Position numbers and translations under genes: made by a program
Shown: piece by piece, positions 1 through 8,132 of the stretch
Layout: every line of letters starts with the position of its first letter
Position numbering within the stretch: position 1 is the first letter of the stretch
Assembly (NCBI GenBank): GCA_027920525.1
Contig: CP115858.1
Span: 3,658,001-3,722,000 of the forward strand
From: Chryseobacterium daecheongense
GTDB lineage: Bacteria; Bacteroidota; Bacteroidia; Flavobacteriales; Weeksellaceae
DNA length: 64,000 nt
Direction: 5' to 3'
The notes under the pieces: model-generated
Databases searched by the model: none
What the model saw: only the letters and a program-made list of their open reading frames with translations
Told to the model about the DNA's origin: nothing

Positions 1-1749
1 GTTTCTTCTGATCGCATCAGAAACAGCCTGAATGGCTTCTTCTTGTCCCACAACCCTGTGATGAAGTTCTGTTTCAAGGTGCAGCAATTTCTCCCTTTCC
101 GATTGTAAAAGTTTTGTTACAGGAATTCCTGTCCACTTAGCAATTACTTCGGAGATATTTTCTGCAGTTACCTCTTCTTTTATTAACTCGTTCTGATGAT
201 TTTGCATTTCAAGTTCCAGCTTCTGCAAGTCATCTTCTTTTTCTTTGATTTTTCCATATTGGATTTCTGCTACTTTAGCATAATCTCCAGCTCTGGAAGC
301 TCTTTCCGCTTCTAGTTTTAAAGATTCAATATCTTTTTTAATCTGTGTAAGATCTTCACTTTTTTGTTTTTCTTTCAACCATTTTGCATTAATCTCATTC
401 CGTTGTTCGGAAATTTTTGAAATATCTTCTTTTAAATGGTCAATTTTGGTCTGATTGCCTTCTCTTGAAATAGCAGCCAGCTCAATTTCCATCTGCATAA
501 GCTTTCTATCCAAGACATCAAGCTCTTCAGGTTTGGAGTTGATTTCCATTCTCAACTTGGCAGAAGCCTCATCAATAAGGTCAATTGCTTTATCCGGTAA
601 GAATCGGTCTGAGATGTATCTCTGAGACATTTCAACTGCTGCAATAATAGCCTCATCTTTAATCCTTACTTTATGATGAGCTTCGTATTTATCTTTAATT
701 CCACGTAAAATAGAGATCGCAGATTCTGTATCCGGCTCTTCCACCATTACTTTCTGAAAACGTCTTTCAAGGGCTTTGTCCTTTTCAAAATATTTTTGAT
801 ATTCATTCAGGGTAGTGGCACCTATTGCTCTCAATTCTCCTCTTGCCAAGGCAGGTTTTAAAATATTTGCAGCGTCCATAGCGCCTTCACCACCACCAGC
901 TCCTACTAATGTGTGGATTTCATCAATGAAAAGAATAATTTGTCCGTCAGATTTTATTACCTCATTAACGACAGACTTCAAACGCTCTTCAAATTCTCCT
1001 TTATATTTTGCTCCGGCGATTAATGCTCCCATATCTAATGAATATAAAGTTTTATCCATCAGATTTTCCGGAACGTCTCCGTTAATAATTCTATGTGCAA
1101 TTCCTTCTGCAATTGCAGTTTTACCCACACCTGGTTCTCCAATTAGGATCGGATTGTTTTTTGTTCTTCTGGAAAGAATCTGTAATACACGACGGATTTC
1201 TTCATCACGTCCGATTACCGGATCAAGTTTTCCTTCTGCTGCTAATTCATTAAAATTTTTAGCATATTTATTGAGAGATTGGTAAGTTTCTTCTGAACTT
1301 GCAGAATTGGCTTTGCTCCCTTTTCTTAATTCCTTAATAGCGCCTTCCAGTAAGCTTTTGGTAACCCCCATATCTTTAAGCATTTTAGAAACTTCAGATG
1401 AAGTATCCAAAAGTGACAGCCATAAGTGTTCGATTGTTACATACTCATCACCCATTTTTTTTGCAATGTTCGGCGCATCCAATAGGACTTTATTCGCTGA
1501 TTGTGAGAGATAAATATTACCCCCCTGAACTTTAGGAAGTCTTTCTAAACTTTCACGGTTCCTCTCTCTTACCAAAGATGCATCGGCTTCCGATTTCTTC
1601 AGTAAAAAAGGTGAAATATTTTCATCTACCTGAAAGATTCCTTCCAGTAAATGTTGAGGTTCTATGCTTTGATTACCCAGTTCCATAGCAACTTGCTGGG
1701 CTGCCTGGATGGCTTCTTGTGATTTTACAGTATATTGATTTAAATTCAT
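1..1749 (-). CDS. clpB: ClpB disaggregase chaperone, 5' part only (runs off the left edge)
   Basis: Reading the minus strand from the ATG at 1749 gives MNLNQYTVKSQEAIQAAQ, the usual ClpB start. The Clp N domain (about residues 1-145) is followed by AAA-1 with Walker A GEPGVGKTA and Walker B ILFIDEIHT, then the charged coiled-coil M domain (about 400-530, Glu/Lys rich). The frame is still open at base 1, just before the second AAA domain, so about a third of the gene lies outside the window. ClpB works with DnaK to pull apart aggregated proteins in the cytoplasm after heat stress. It is transcribed away from the TetR/paa genes. Two identical 12-nt repeats lie 190-245 nt upstream. Confidence 0.97.
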   Translation of the reverse strand, partial: MNLNQYTVKSQEAIQAAQQVAMELGNQSIEPQHLLEGIFQVDENISPFLLKKSEADASLVRERNRESLERLPKVQGGNIYLSQSANKVLLDAPNIAKKMGDEYVTIEHLWLSLLDTSSEVSKMLKDMGVTKSLLEGAIKELRKGSKANSASSEETYQSLNKYAKNFNELAAEGKLDPVIGRDEEIRRVLQILSRRTKNNPILIGEPGVGKTAIAEGIAHRIINGDVPENLMDKTLYSLDMGALIAGAKYKGEFEERLKSVVNEVIKSDGQIILFIDEIHTLVGAGGGEGAMDAANILKPALARGELRAIGATTLNEYQKYFEKDKALERRFQKVMVEEPDTESAISILRGIKDKYEAHHKVRIKDEAIIAAVEMSQRYISDRFLPDKAIDLIDEASAKLRMEINSKPEELDVLDRKLMQMEIELAAISREGNQTKIDHLKEDISKISEQRNEINAKWLKEKQKSEDLTQIKKDIESLKLEAERASRAGDYAKVAEIQYGKIKEKEDDLQKLELEMQNHQNELIKEEVTAENISEVIAKWTGIPVTKLLQSEREKLLHLETELHHRVVGQEEAIQAVSDAIRRN

Positions 1750-1789
1750 ATTTTATATTTTTGGGTTGACTTAAAGTGTATAGATTTTA

Positions 1790-1862
1790 GACATCAGATT
1801 TCAGACCATTCAGACTTTGAATTAAATTTAATTTCTTAAATCCGTATCTAAAGTCTGATGTC
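1790..1862. repeat. Intergenic inverted repeat upstream of clpB
   Basis: GACATCAGA at 1790-1798 is the exact reverse complement of TCTGATGTC at 1854-1862. The sequence between and around them is made of degenerate ATCTGAA / TCAGATT words, the same vocabulary seen in spacers at 6642-6679 and 13209-13254. It would lie in the clpB 5' leader. Confidence 0.5.
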
Positions 1863-1938
1863 CTTGATCTAATTTAATCATTTAATTCGGGTCGTATAAC
1901 ACAAAAAGTGTTCAATTATTGAATTTATAAATAAATTG

Positions 1939-1993
1939 GACAAAATTTCCGAATATTGTATTTTTAACACTGAAGTAACTAGACAAAATTTCC
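1939..1993. promoter_or_regulatory. Pair of direct repeats GACAAAATTTCC in the clpB / TetR divergent region
   Basis: GACAAAATTTCC occurs at 1939-1950 and again at 1982-1993, start to start 43 nt, about four helical turns. The pair lies between the divergently transcribed clpB and TetR genes and could be a binding site for a regulator of either. No CIRCE-like sequence is visible near clpB. The role is inference from position and exact repetition only. Confidence 0.35.
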
Positions 1994-2124
1994 ATTTTCA
2001 TCATATCATCTGTAAATTTTGACATTCTTTTTTATTTTGAAATCAGATTAAAAGAGGTATGTAAAACTTTTATGAGGCAAAAAACAACAGTTTGGATCAA
2101 AAAAGTTACTTTTGCAATCTACTG

Positions 2125-2703
2125 ATGGAGCTTAAAGAAAAACAAAAGAAAATATTAGACGAAGCCGTTCAGCTTTTCAAAGAGAAAGGCTATATGGGAA
2201 GTTCTGTAAGAGATCTGGCAACTCAATTGAATATAAAAGCTGCCTCTCTCTATGCACATATACGTTCTAAGGAAGAAATCCTTGAATGGATTTGCTTTGG
2301 TATTGCTCAGGATTTCTTTGTTGAGCTTCAGGAAGTATTGAACACAGATATCAAACCCAGTGATAAGCTGAATTTATTTATTGATAAACACTTATCTGTT
2401 GTTCTTAAAAATCCCGATGTTACTCATATTTATTCCAACGAATGGAAGCATCTTGAGGAAAGGCTTCCTGAATTTGTTGAGTTGAGGAAAAAATATCAAC
2501 AGGAAGTCGAACAATTAATTTCCGGGATCTATAAGGCCGAAAATTGGGAATTAAAATCCCCATCCTTTACTACAAGGTTTATTCTTCATACACTCAATAA
2601 TTCTTATTTCTGGTTCAAAAGAAATACAGGATCAAATGTAGAGATCACTGATGAAATCAGGAATAAGATACTCTTTGGACTGCTTGGAAATCAAAAGAGA
2701 TAA
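2125..2703 (+). CDS. TetR/AcrR family regulator, probable repressor of the paa operon
   Basis: The 192-aa protein has an N-terminal TetR helix-turn-helix (about residues 5-50, with ILDEAVQLFKEKGYMGSSV and IKAASLYAHIRSKEEILE) and an all-helical ligand domain. A TTG 33 nt upstream could extend the frame, but the ATG at 2125 places the first helix as usual in the family, so I chose it. It lies directly upstream of paaK in the same orientation, with a 113-nt gap holding a promoter and a palindrome. TetR proteins beside phenylacetate genes usually repress them and release on binding phenylacetyl-CoA; that ligand is inferred from context. Confidence 0.9.
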   Translation: MELKEKQKKILDEAVQLFKEKGYMGSSVRDLATQLNIKAASLYAHIRSKEEILEWICFGIAQDFFVELQEVLNTDIKPSDKLNLFIDKHLSVVLKNPDVTHIYSNEWKHLEERLPEFVELRKKYQQEVEQLISGIYKAENWELKSPSFTTRFILHTLNNSYFWFKRNTGSNVEITDEIRNKILFGLLGNQKR

Positions 2704-2761
2704 AAAATTACCGTTCCGGTTATTTAGAATCATTCAAAATATGATGAAAATCATAAAAATT

Positions 2762-2808
2762 TTGTCAGCTTCCAAAATCTTTTTAAATTTACACCTAACA
2801 AATGTTAG
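2762..2808 (+). promoter_or_regulatory. paa operon promoter with overlapping TetR-type operator
   Basis: TTG at 2762-2764 is followed after exactly 19 nt by TAAATTTA at 2784-2791, seven of eight bases of the Bacteroidetes -7 box TAnnTTTG. Transcription should start near 2797. The palindrome CTAACA-AA-TGTTAG (2795-2808, 6-bp perfect arms) sits on that start, where a repressor would block initiation. The arrangement also argues against the ATG at 2802 as paaK start, because the mRNA would be almost leaderless there. Confidence 0.6.
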
Positions 2809-2816
2809 TTAGTTTT

Positions 2817-4136
2817 ATGGATTTTTCAGTTGAATATTTAGAGCTCGACCAGCTTAGGGAGCTCCAGTCCAAAAGATTGGTAGATCTTGTAGGTTATCTT
2901 GAGGAAAGATCAGATTTTTATAAAAGAAAATTTAATGAAGCGGGAATATCACCTCAGGAAATAAGGTCGATTGAAGATATTTCGAAATTACCCATTACTT
3001 ATAAACAGGATTTGCGGGATCACTATCCATTTGGATTATTTACGGTTCCGAAGAATGAATTACAGAGAATACATTGTTCAAGTGGAACCACAGGAAAACC
3101 AACGGTAGTAGGATACACCAAGGAAGATGTTGATCTTTTCAGCGAAGTGGTTGCAAGGTCTTTGAACGCAGCAGGAGCCCAACCTGGGATGCAATTGCAT
3201 AATGCATACGGTTATGGAATTTTTACCGGCGGATTAGGTCTGCATTATGGAGCTGAAAAGCTTGGAATGAGTGTTCTTCCTATTTCGGGGGGAATGACAA
3301 CGAGACAAGTGGATTTGATAATGGATTTTAAGCCTGAAGTAATTTGTTGCTCACCTTCGTATGCTTTAACAATAGCTGATGAATTTGCTAAAAGAGGAAT
3401 TTCTGCTGATGAAATCAGTTTAAAGTATGCTGTATTGGGTTCTGAACCATGGACAGAAATCATCAGACATCACATTGAAGAGAGGCTGGGGGTTCATGCG
3501 ACTAATATTTATGGATTAAGTGAGATTATCGGACCCGGAGTATCGATGGAGGATTTCGAAGAAAAAGGCGGTTCGTATATCTGGGAAGATCATTTTTATC
3601 CCGAAATTTTGGATCCGAATACAAAACAACCGGTTCCATTTGGAGAAGAAGGCGTACTGGTGATTACCACTTTGACGAAAAAAGCGATGCCACTTCTAAG
3701 ATATTGGACAAATGACATTACAAGTCTTTACTATGATGAGAGTGGAAAAAGAACGATGGTAAAAATGAGACCTCTTATCGGAAGAGCTGATGATATGCTG
3801 ATTGTAAGAGGGGTAAATGTTTATCCAAGTCAGATTGAAGAAGCTTTTTCCCATGTAGAAGGAGTCGTACCAAATTACTATCTTACACCGATCGAAAAGG
3901 AGCAAATGTGCGTTGCTTTAGACATTGATCTGGAAATAGATAATGATTTTATTAAATCTCATCAACTTGAAATAAATACCGATGATTATCTTATTTTTGT
4001 CGGAAATTTTGGAAAAAATATTGAAAACGAAATAAAGAAACGGGTAGGAATAACCACAAAAGTGAAAATCCACACTCAGGATAGCTTACCTAAATGCGAA
4101 GGTGGAAAAATTAATAGAATACTAAAGAAAAAATGA
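2817..4136 (+). CDS. paaK: Phenylacetate-CoA ligase PaaK
   Basis: ATP-dependent activation of phenylacetate to phenylacetyl-CoA, the entry step of the pathway, in the cytoplasm. The 439-aa protein shows the AMP-binding loop SSGTTGKPTVVGYT, the YGLSEIIGPG motif of this ligase subfamily, and the C-terminal hinge region GRADDMLIVRGVNVYPSQ, in the usual order and at family length. An in-frame ATG at 2802 lies inside the palindrome and on the predicted transcription start, so I prefer the ATG at 2817 (MDFSVEYLELDQLREL). It is the first gene of the paa operon and overlaps paaE by 4 nt (ATGA), indicating translational coupling. Confidence 0.95.
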   Translation: MDFSVEYLELDQLRELQSKRLVDLVGYLEERSDFYKRKFNEAGISPQEIRSIEDISKLPITYKQDLRDHYPFGLFTVPKNELQRIHCSSGTTGKPTVVGYTKEDVDLFSEVVARSLNAAGAQPGMQLHNAYGYGIFTGGLGLHYGAEKLGMSVLPISGGMTTRQVDLIMDFKPEVICCSPSYALTIADEFAKRGISADEISLKYAVLGSEPWTEIIRHHIEERLGVHATNIYGLSEIIGPGVSMEDFEEKGGSYIWEDHFYPEILDPNTKQPVPFGEEGVLVITTLTKKAMPLLRYWTNDITSLYYDESGKRTMVKMRPLIGRADDMLIVRGVNVYPSQIEEAFSHVEGVVPNYYLTPIEKEQMCVALDIDLEIDNDFIKSHQLEINTDDYLIFVGNFGKNIENEIKKRVGITTKVKIHTQDSLPKCEGGKINRILKKK

Positions 4137-5218
4137 ATTCATTTTATAAACTAAAAACGGTAAAAGTTCAGAAAGATACCGATGAAGCTGTGAATGTAGC
4201 AGTGGAAATTCCTGATGAACTAAAAGATAAATTCAGATTCAAGCAGGGACAATACCTTAACTTCCGGATGATGATCGACGGAAATGAGGAGAGACGTTCT
4301 TATTCTATCTGCAATGCTCCAAGTGAAAAAAGCAATACATTGGAAGTATTGGTCAAACTTTTAGAAGGTGGAAAGGTTTCAGGATATTTTAATGAACATC
4401 TTCATATGGATGAGGTGCTTGAGGTAATGCCCCCTATGGGAGGTTTCAATACCACCTATCACCCATCGAATACCAAAACATATGTTGGTCTGGCTGCAGG
4501 AAGTGGAATCAGTCCGGTTCTTTCCAATATCAAGGAAAGTCTTTACCAGGAGCCTAATAGTAAGGCATATTTATTTTACAGCAACAGAAGCATGAATCAT
4601 GTGATGAAGAAAGCTGAAATCGATAAACTGGTTGAGCACTTCAAAGGAAGGCTGAATGTAGTATATCTGGTAAGTCGTGAAAAGCATGAAGATCCTATTT
4701 TTGAAGGAAGAATCTCTCCGGAAAAACTGAATCATTTATTTGAAAGATATACCGATATAGATGTTAAAGAAGCTACCTATTTCATTTGTGGTCCTGCAGA
4801 AATGATCAAAGGTATTGCTGATTATCTGAAAAAAGAAAAAAAGGTACCTGCTATTCAGGTTTTATTTGAATATTTCACAGCTCCGGATGAAGAAAATTCT
4901 GAGGAAATGAGTGATGAATTCAAAGCTATCGCCAATATAGAAAGTATGGTAACGGTGATCATTGACGACGATGAATATTCCTTCCATCTTAATTCTAAAA
5001 AAGAGAGTATCTTAGATAAAGCATTAAAAGATCAGTTGCCTGTTCCTTTTGCTTGTAAAGGAGGGGTTTGCTGTACGTGTAAAGCAGAGGTTTTGGAAGG
5101 AGAAGTCTTCATGGAAAAAAACTTTGCACTTACCGAAGAAGAAGTAGCCAGAGGTTACGTTCTGACATGTCAATGTCACCCGACAACCAATGTGGTGATG
5201 CTTAATTATGATGTTTAA
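4133..5218 (+). CDS. paaE: Phenylacetyl-CoA epoxidase reductase subunit PaaE
   Basis: Passes electrons from NADPH through FAD and a [2Fe-2S] cluster to the PaaABC(D) epoxidase. An N-terminal ferredoxin-NADP reductase module has the FAD motif RRSYSICNAP and nucleotide-binding VGLAAGSGISPV and FICGPAEMI. A C-terminal plant-type ferredoxin domain carries four cysteines: ACKGGVCCTC near residues 308-317 and LTCQCHP near 346. The order and the 361-aa length fit PaaE. It starts inside the paaK stop. Having paaK and paaE ahead of paaA differs from the enterobacterial order (paaA-B-C-D-E) but all parts are here. Confidence 0.95.
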   Translation: MNSFYKLKTVKVQKDTDEAVNVAVEIPDELKDKFRFKQGQYLNFRMMIDGNEERRSYSICNAPSEKSNTLEVLVKLLEGGKVSGYFNEHLHMDEVLEVMPPMGGFNTTYHPSNTKTYVGLAAGSGISPVLSNIKESLYQEPNSKAYLFYSNRSMNHVMKKAEIDKLVEHFKGRLNVVYLVSREKHEDPIFEGRISPEKLNHLFERYTDIDVKEATYFICGPAEMIKGIADYLKKEKKVPAIQVLFEYFTAPDEENSEEMSDEFKAIANIESMVTVIIDDDEYSFHLNSKKESILDKALKDQLPVPFACKGGVCCTCKAEVLEGEVFMEKNFALTEEEVARGYVLTCQCHPTTNVVMLNYDV

Positions 5219-5233
5219 ATTGTATTAACGATT

Positions 5234-5277
5234 AAATGTAAAAAGTATTCATGAATACATTAATACGTTTTACATTT
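5234..5277. repeat. Nested inverted repeat in the paaE-paaA spacer
   Basis: AAATGTAAAA (5234-5243) pairs with TTTTACATTT (5268-5277), and the perfect 14-nt palindrome GTATTCATGAATAC lies within (5245-5258). It fills most of the 76-nt spacer and would form a hairpin in the operon mRNA. There is no T-tract, so it is more likely a processing or stability element than a terminator. Confidence 0.5.
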
Positions 5278-5294
5278 TACAAAAGACAAAAGAA

Positions 5295-6233
5295 ATGGAC
5301 TTAGAAAAATTTGTTCAATACGTTCACGAAGAAAATAAAGTAGAGCCCAAGGATATTATGCCTGATGATTACAGGAAATTATTGGTTCGTCAGATTTCAC
5401 AACATGCCCATTCCGAGATTGTAGGAATGCTACCGGAAGCTAACTGGATTTCCAGAGCTCCTTCTTTGAGAAGAAAAATGGCTCTTTTGGCTAAGGTTCA
5501 GGATGAGGCAGGGCACGGGTTATATCTTTATGCTGCAACTGAAACTTTAGGAAACGGAACAATCAGGGCAGACAGAGATGCTACTTATGAAGATATGTTG
5601 GAAGGAAAGGCTAAATACTCAAGTATCTTTAATTATCCTACACTGAGCTGGGCAGATATTGGAGCTATTGGCTGGCTGGTTGATGGCGCTGCAATTATGA
5701 ACCAGGTAATGCTGATGGGTAACTCTTACGGACCTTATTCCAGAGCAATGGTAAGAATATGCAAGGAAGAATCTTTCCATCAGAGACAAGGGTATGAGAT
5801 TTTAATGGCACTTTGCCGAGGAACAAAACAACAGAAAGAAATGGCTCAGGCAGCGTTAGATCGTTTTTGGTGGCCGGCTCTGATGATGTTTGGACCTAAT
5901 GATGACAGCTCACCAAATTCGAAGATCTCTATGAACTATAGAGTAAAACGAGAAAGTAACGATAGCCTTCGTCAAAGGTTTATTGACGTTACTGTTTCCC
6001 AGGCTGAGTTTTTAGGATTAACGATTCCGGATAAAGATCTGAAGTGGAACGAGGAGAGAGGACATTATGATTTTGGAGAACTTCCATGGGATGAATTTAT
6101 GACCATTCTGAAAGGAAACGGACCATGTAATAAGAAAAGATTACAAACTAAAGTAAAGGCACAGCAGGAAAACCTTTGGGTGAAAGAAGCTGCAGCAGCT
6201 TTTGCGGAGAAACAACAAAAAGAAGTGATATAA
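5295..6233 (+). CDS. paaA: Phenylacetyl-CoA epoxidase catalytic subunit PaaA
   Basis: Di-iron monooxygenase subunit that forms the ring 1,2-epoxide of phenylacetyl-CoA with O2. The ferritin-like fold carries carboxylate/His motifs: DEAGHG near residues 76-81 and [10 protein letters not shown] near 157-166, matching the two helix pairs that ligate iron. The 312-aa length is normal for PaaA. It forms a complex with PaaC (structural) and PaaB, with PaaE as reductase. It lies inside the paa operon; the paaE spacer holds a hairpin. Confidence 0.96.
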   Translation: MDLEKFVQYVHEENKVEPKDIMPDDYRKLLVRQISQHAHSEIVGMLPEANWISRAPSLRRKMALLAKVQDEAGHGLYLYAATETLGNGTIRADRDATYEDMLEGKAKYSSIFNYPTLSWADIGAIGWLVDGAAIMNQVMLMGNSYGPYSRAMVRICKEESFHQRQGYEILMALCRGTKQQKEMAQAALDRFWWPALMMFGPNDDSSPNSKISMNYRVKRESNDSLRQRFIDVTVSQAEFLGLTIPDKDLKWNEERGHYDFGELPWDEFMTILKGNGPCNKKRLQTKVKAQQENLWVKEAAAAFAEKQQKEVI

Positions 6234-6240
6234 GGTGATG

Positions 6241-6285
6241 ATTTGAAAATGTACTGATCGAAAATTAATTAACACATTTTCAAAT
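6241..6285. repeat. 12-bp inverted repeat in the paaA-paaB spacer
   Basis: ATTTGAAAATGT (6241-6252) and ACATTTTCAAAT (6274-6285) are perfect reverse complements. A further degenerate TCTCAAATTTTCAAATTT follows. The same TTTGAAAAT vocabulary recurs around 8952, 9336 and 12536, so this is one member of a dispersed spacer-repeat family. Confidence 0.55.
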
Positions 6286-6313
6286 TCTCAAATTTTCAAA
6301 TTTATAATTGACT

Positions 6314-6595
6314 ATGGCAAATTTAGATATGTGGGAAGTGTTTATTCAGACTAAACCGGGATTATCCCACAAACATGCAGGAACAGTGCAGGCACCAACC
6401 GCAGAAATGGCTCTTCAGAATGCAAGAGACGTTTATACCAGAAGAAAAGAAGGAACATGCGTTTGGGTTGTTCCCAGCAAATATATTGTAAGTTCAGAAG
6501 GTATGGATCAGGAATCATTTTTTGATCCGGCAGATGATAAATTATACCGCCATCCAACCTTCTATGACATTCCTAATGATGTAAAAAATATGTAA
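6314..6595 (+). CDS. paaB: Phenylacetyl-CoA epoxidase subunit PaaB
   Basis: Small 93-aa subunit beginning MANLDMWEVFIQTKPGL, with the PaaB features FIQ..PGLSHKHAGTVQAP and VWVVPSKYIVSS. PaaB bridges PaaAC heterodimers in the epoxidase complex and is needed for activity. A TTG 6 nt upstream would add two residues (MT); the ATG at 6314 is the likely start. It lies between two repeat-bearing spacers of the paa operon. Confidence 0.95.
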   Translation: MANLDMWEVFIQTKPGLSHKHAGTVQAPTAEMALQNARDVYTRRKEGTCVWVVPSKYIVSSEGMDQESFFDPADDKLYRHPTFYDIPNDVKNM

Positions 6596-6641
6596 TTAAT
6601 AAAGACTTCAGTATATGAGACTGCAGATATGAAAATTAAAT

Positions 6642-6679
6642 ATCTGAAATCTGAAATCTGAAATCTGAATCTGAAATCC
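6642..6679. repeat. Tandem heptamer array ATCTGAA in the paaB-paaC spacer
   Basis: ATCTGAA units follow each other from 6642 (three full copies, then one of six bases, then another full copy) and end 8 nt before the paaC ATG. Perfect short tandem units are prone to slippage, so copy number may vary between strains. The same word appears, degenerate, upstream of clpB. Confidence 0.6.
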
Positions 6680-6687
6680 ATCAAAAA

Positions 6688-7437
6688 ATGAATCCATTAT
6701 ATAATTATTTATTAAAATTCGCGGATGATAGTTTCATCATGGGGCAGAGACTATCCGAGTGGTGCGGTGAAGGTCCTTATCTGGAAGAAGATATTGCATT
6801 GACCAACATTGCTCTTGATGAACTTGGACAAGCGAATAACTTTTATCAGTATGCTTCGAGAGTAGCTGATAATGGTAAAAGCGAGGATGATCTGGCATTT
6901 TTGAGATATGAACATGAATACATCAATGCTCATTGGGTAGAGCTCCCTAATGAAGATTATGCCCAGACAATTCTTAAAGTGTATGTTTTTTCTATCTATC
7001 AGAAATTAATGTATGAAGCTTTATCAAATTCTTCAGATGAAGACTTATCCGCGCTTGCCCAAAAATCTTTGAAAGAGGTTAAATATCACTATACTCATGC
7101 TTCATCCTGGATGAAAATTTTTGCACAGGGAACAGAAGAAAGTAAAGTACGTCTGATAAAAGCAATTGAAAATATCTGGGAATACACAAAAGGTCTGTTT
7201 GCAAAGGTGGAAGGCGAAGATGATCTGATCACTCTTAATATTGTACCTGATGTTGATGCCCTTTATGAGCAGTTTATTGCTGTTACAGAAAAAGATTTTG
7301 CTGATTTTGGACTAGAATATCCAACGGATCATTTTATGCAGCCAAAATCAAGAACAGGTTACCATACCGAGTATTTTGGATATATTCTTTGTGAATTACA
7401 ATATATGCAGAGAGCATATCCGGGGTGTACGTGGTAG
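6688..7437 (+). CDS. paaC: Phenylacetyl-CoA epoxidase structural subunit PaaC
   Basis: Ferritin-like partner of PaaA, 249 aa. Diagnostic segments are EDIALTNIALDELGQANNFY near residues 31-50 and KEVKYHYTHASSWMKIFAQG near 129-148, plus the C-terminal GRTGYHTEYFGYIL-like stretch (here SRTGYHTEYFGYILCE). PaaC is the degenerate di-iron subunit that stabilises PaaA. ATG at 6688 lies just after the heptamer array. It is part of the paa operon. Confidence 0.95.
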   Translation: MNPLYNYLLKFADDSFIMGQRLSEWCGEGPYLEEDIALTNIALDELGQANNFYQYASRVADNGKSEDDLAFLRYEHEYINAHWVELPNEDYAQTILKVYVFSIYQKLMYEALSNSSDEDLSALAQKSLKEVKYHYTHASSWMKIFAQGTEESKVRLIKAIENIWEYTKGLFAKVEGEDDLITLNIVPDVDALYEQFIAVTEKDFADFGLEYPTDHFMQPKSRTGYHTEYFGYILCELQYMQRAYPGCTW

Positions 7438-7526
7438 TAAAATAAGATTTATTTGAAAATATACCCCCATTTAAAAATTAAACAATTGTATAATGGATTT
7501 TCAAATAGGCAAATGATTAATAAGTA

Positions 7527-7991
7527 ATGAACCAATTATTAAACATATTATCCCAGGTTCCTGATCCGGAAATTCCGGTAATCAATATTGTGGAATTAGG
7601 TATTGTAAGAGAGGCAAAAGCTACCAGCGAAAGCTCTTGCGAGGTAATAATTACGCCTACTTACTCTGCCTGTCCCGCTATGTTTACCATTGAGGAAGAT
7701 ATCATGAAAATCATGAAGGAAAATGGGTGGGATGCAAAGGTTGTTACCAAAATGTTTCCAATTTGGACAACGGATTGGCTAACAGATGAAGCAAGAGAAA
7801 AACTCCGTGAATATGGAATTACTCCTCCGGAGAAAGGGGCAGATGAGCACCATATAGGGAAACCTAAAAAATGTCCACGCTGTGGTTCTATGCATTCTAA
7901 GCAGATCAGCAGATTTGGATCTACATTATGCAAAGCATCATACCAATGTCTGGACTGTTTAGAACCTTTTGATTATTTTAAATGCCATTGA
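7527..7991 (+). CDS. paaD: Phenylacetyl-CoA epoxidase maturation subunit PaaD (MIP18/zinc-binding)
   Basis: An N-terminal MIP18/DUF59 domain (DPEIPVINIVELGIVR, TYSACPAM) is joined to a C-terminal cysteine cluster CPRCGSMHSKQ...CKASYQCLDC that can bind zinc. At 154 aa it matches PaaD, thought to help assemble the metal centre of the epoxidase. Its TGA stop shares its last base with the first base of a 13-bp inverted repeat that opens the next spacer. Confidence 0.93.
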   Translation: MNQLLNILSQVPDPEIPVINIVELGIVREAKATSESSCEVIITPTYSACPAMFTIEEDIMKIMKENGWDAKVVTKMFPIWTTDWLTDEAREKLREYGITPPEKGADEHHIGKPKKCPRCGSMHSKQISRFGSTLCKASYQCLDCLEPFDYFKCH

Positions 7992-8090
7992 TAAATTAAT
8001 GTACTTGTTATATTTAAGGCATATGGCTATGTAAAGCATAACGAAGCTACTGCCGGATTACTAAGCTGGTAGATGGTTACATTAATTTAT
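7991..8090. repeat. 100-bp structured element with perfect 13-bp terminal inverted repeats
   Basis: ATAAATTAATGTA (7991-8003) is the exact reverse complement of TACATTAATTTAT (8078-8090). Between them smaller arms can pair: GTTAT/ATAAC enclosing CATA/TATG, and CTAC/GGTAG, giving a branched fold. It fills most of the 141-nt spacer between paaD and paaG. It could be a small MITE or a structured operon RNA; no target-site duplication is obvious. The spacer holds no ORF. Confidence 0.5.
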
Positions 8091-8132
8091 ATTGTTAAAT
8101 TAGAGCATTGTTAAATAATAAATTTAAAAACT

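Noticed and set aside
815..1513. Plus-strand open frames of 156 and 68 codons
   Set aside because: They are antisense to clpB, which reads perfectly on the minus strand.
2092..2124. TTG start extending the TetR protein by 11 residues
   Set aside because: The ATG at 2125 fits the family start and needs no rare start codon.
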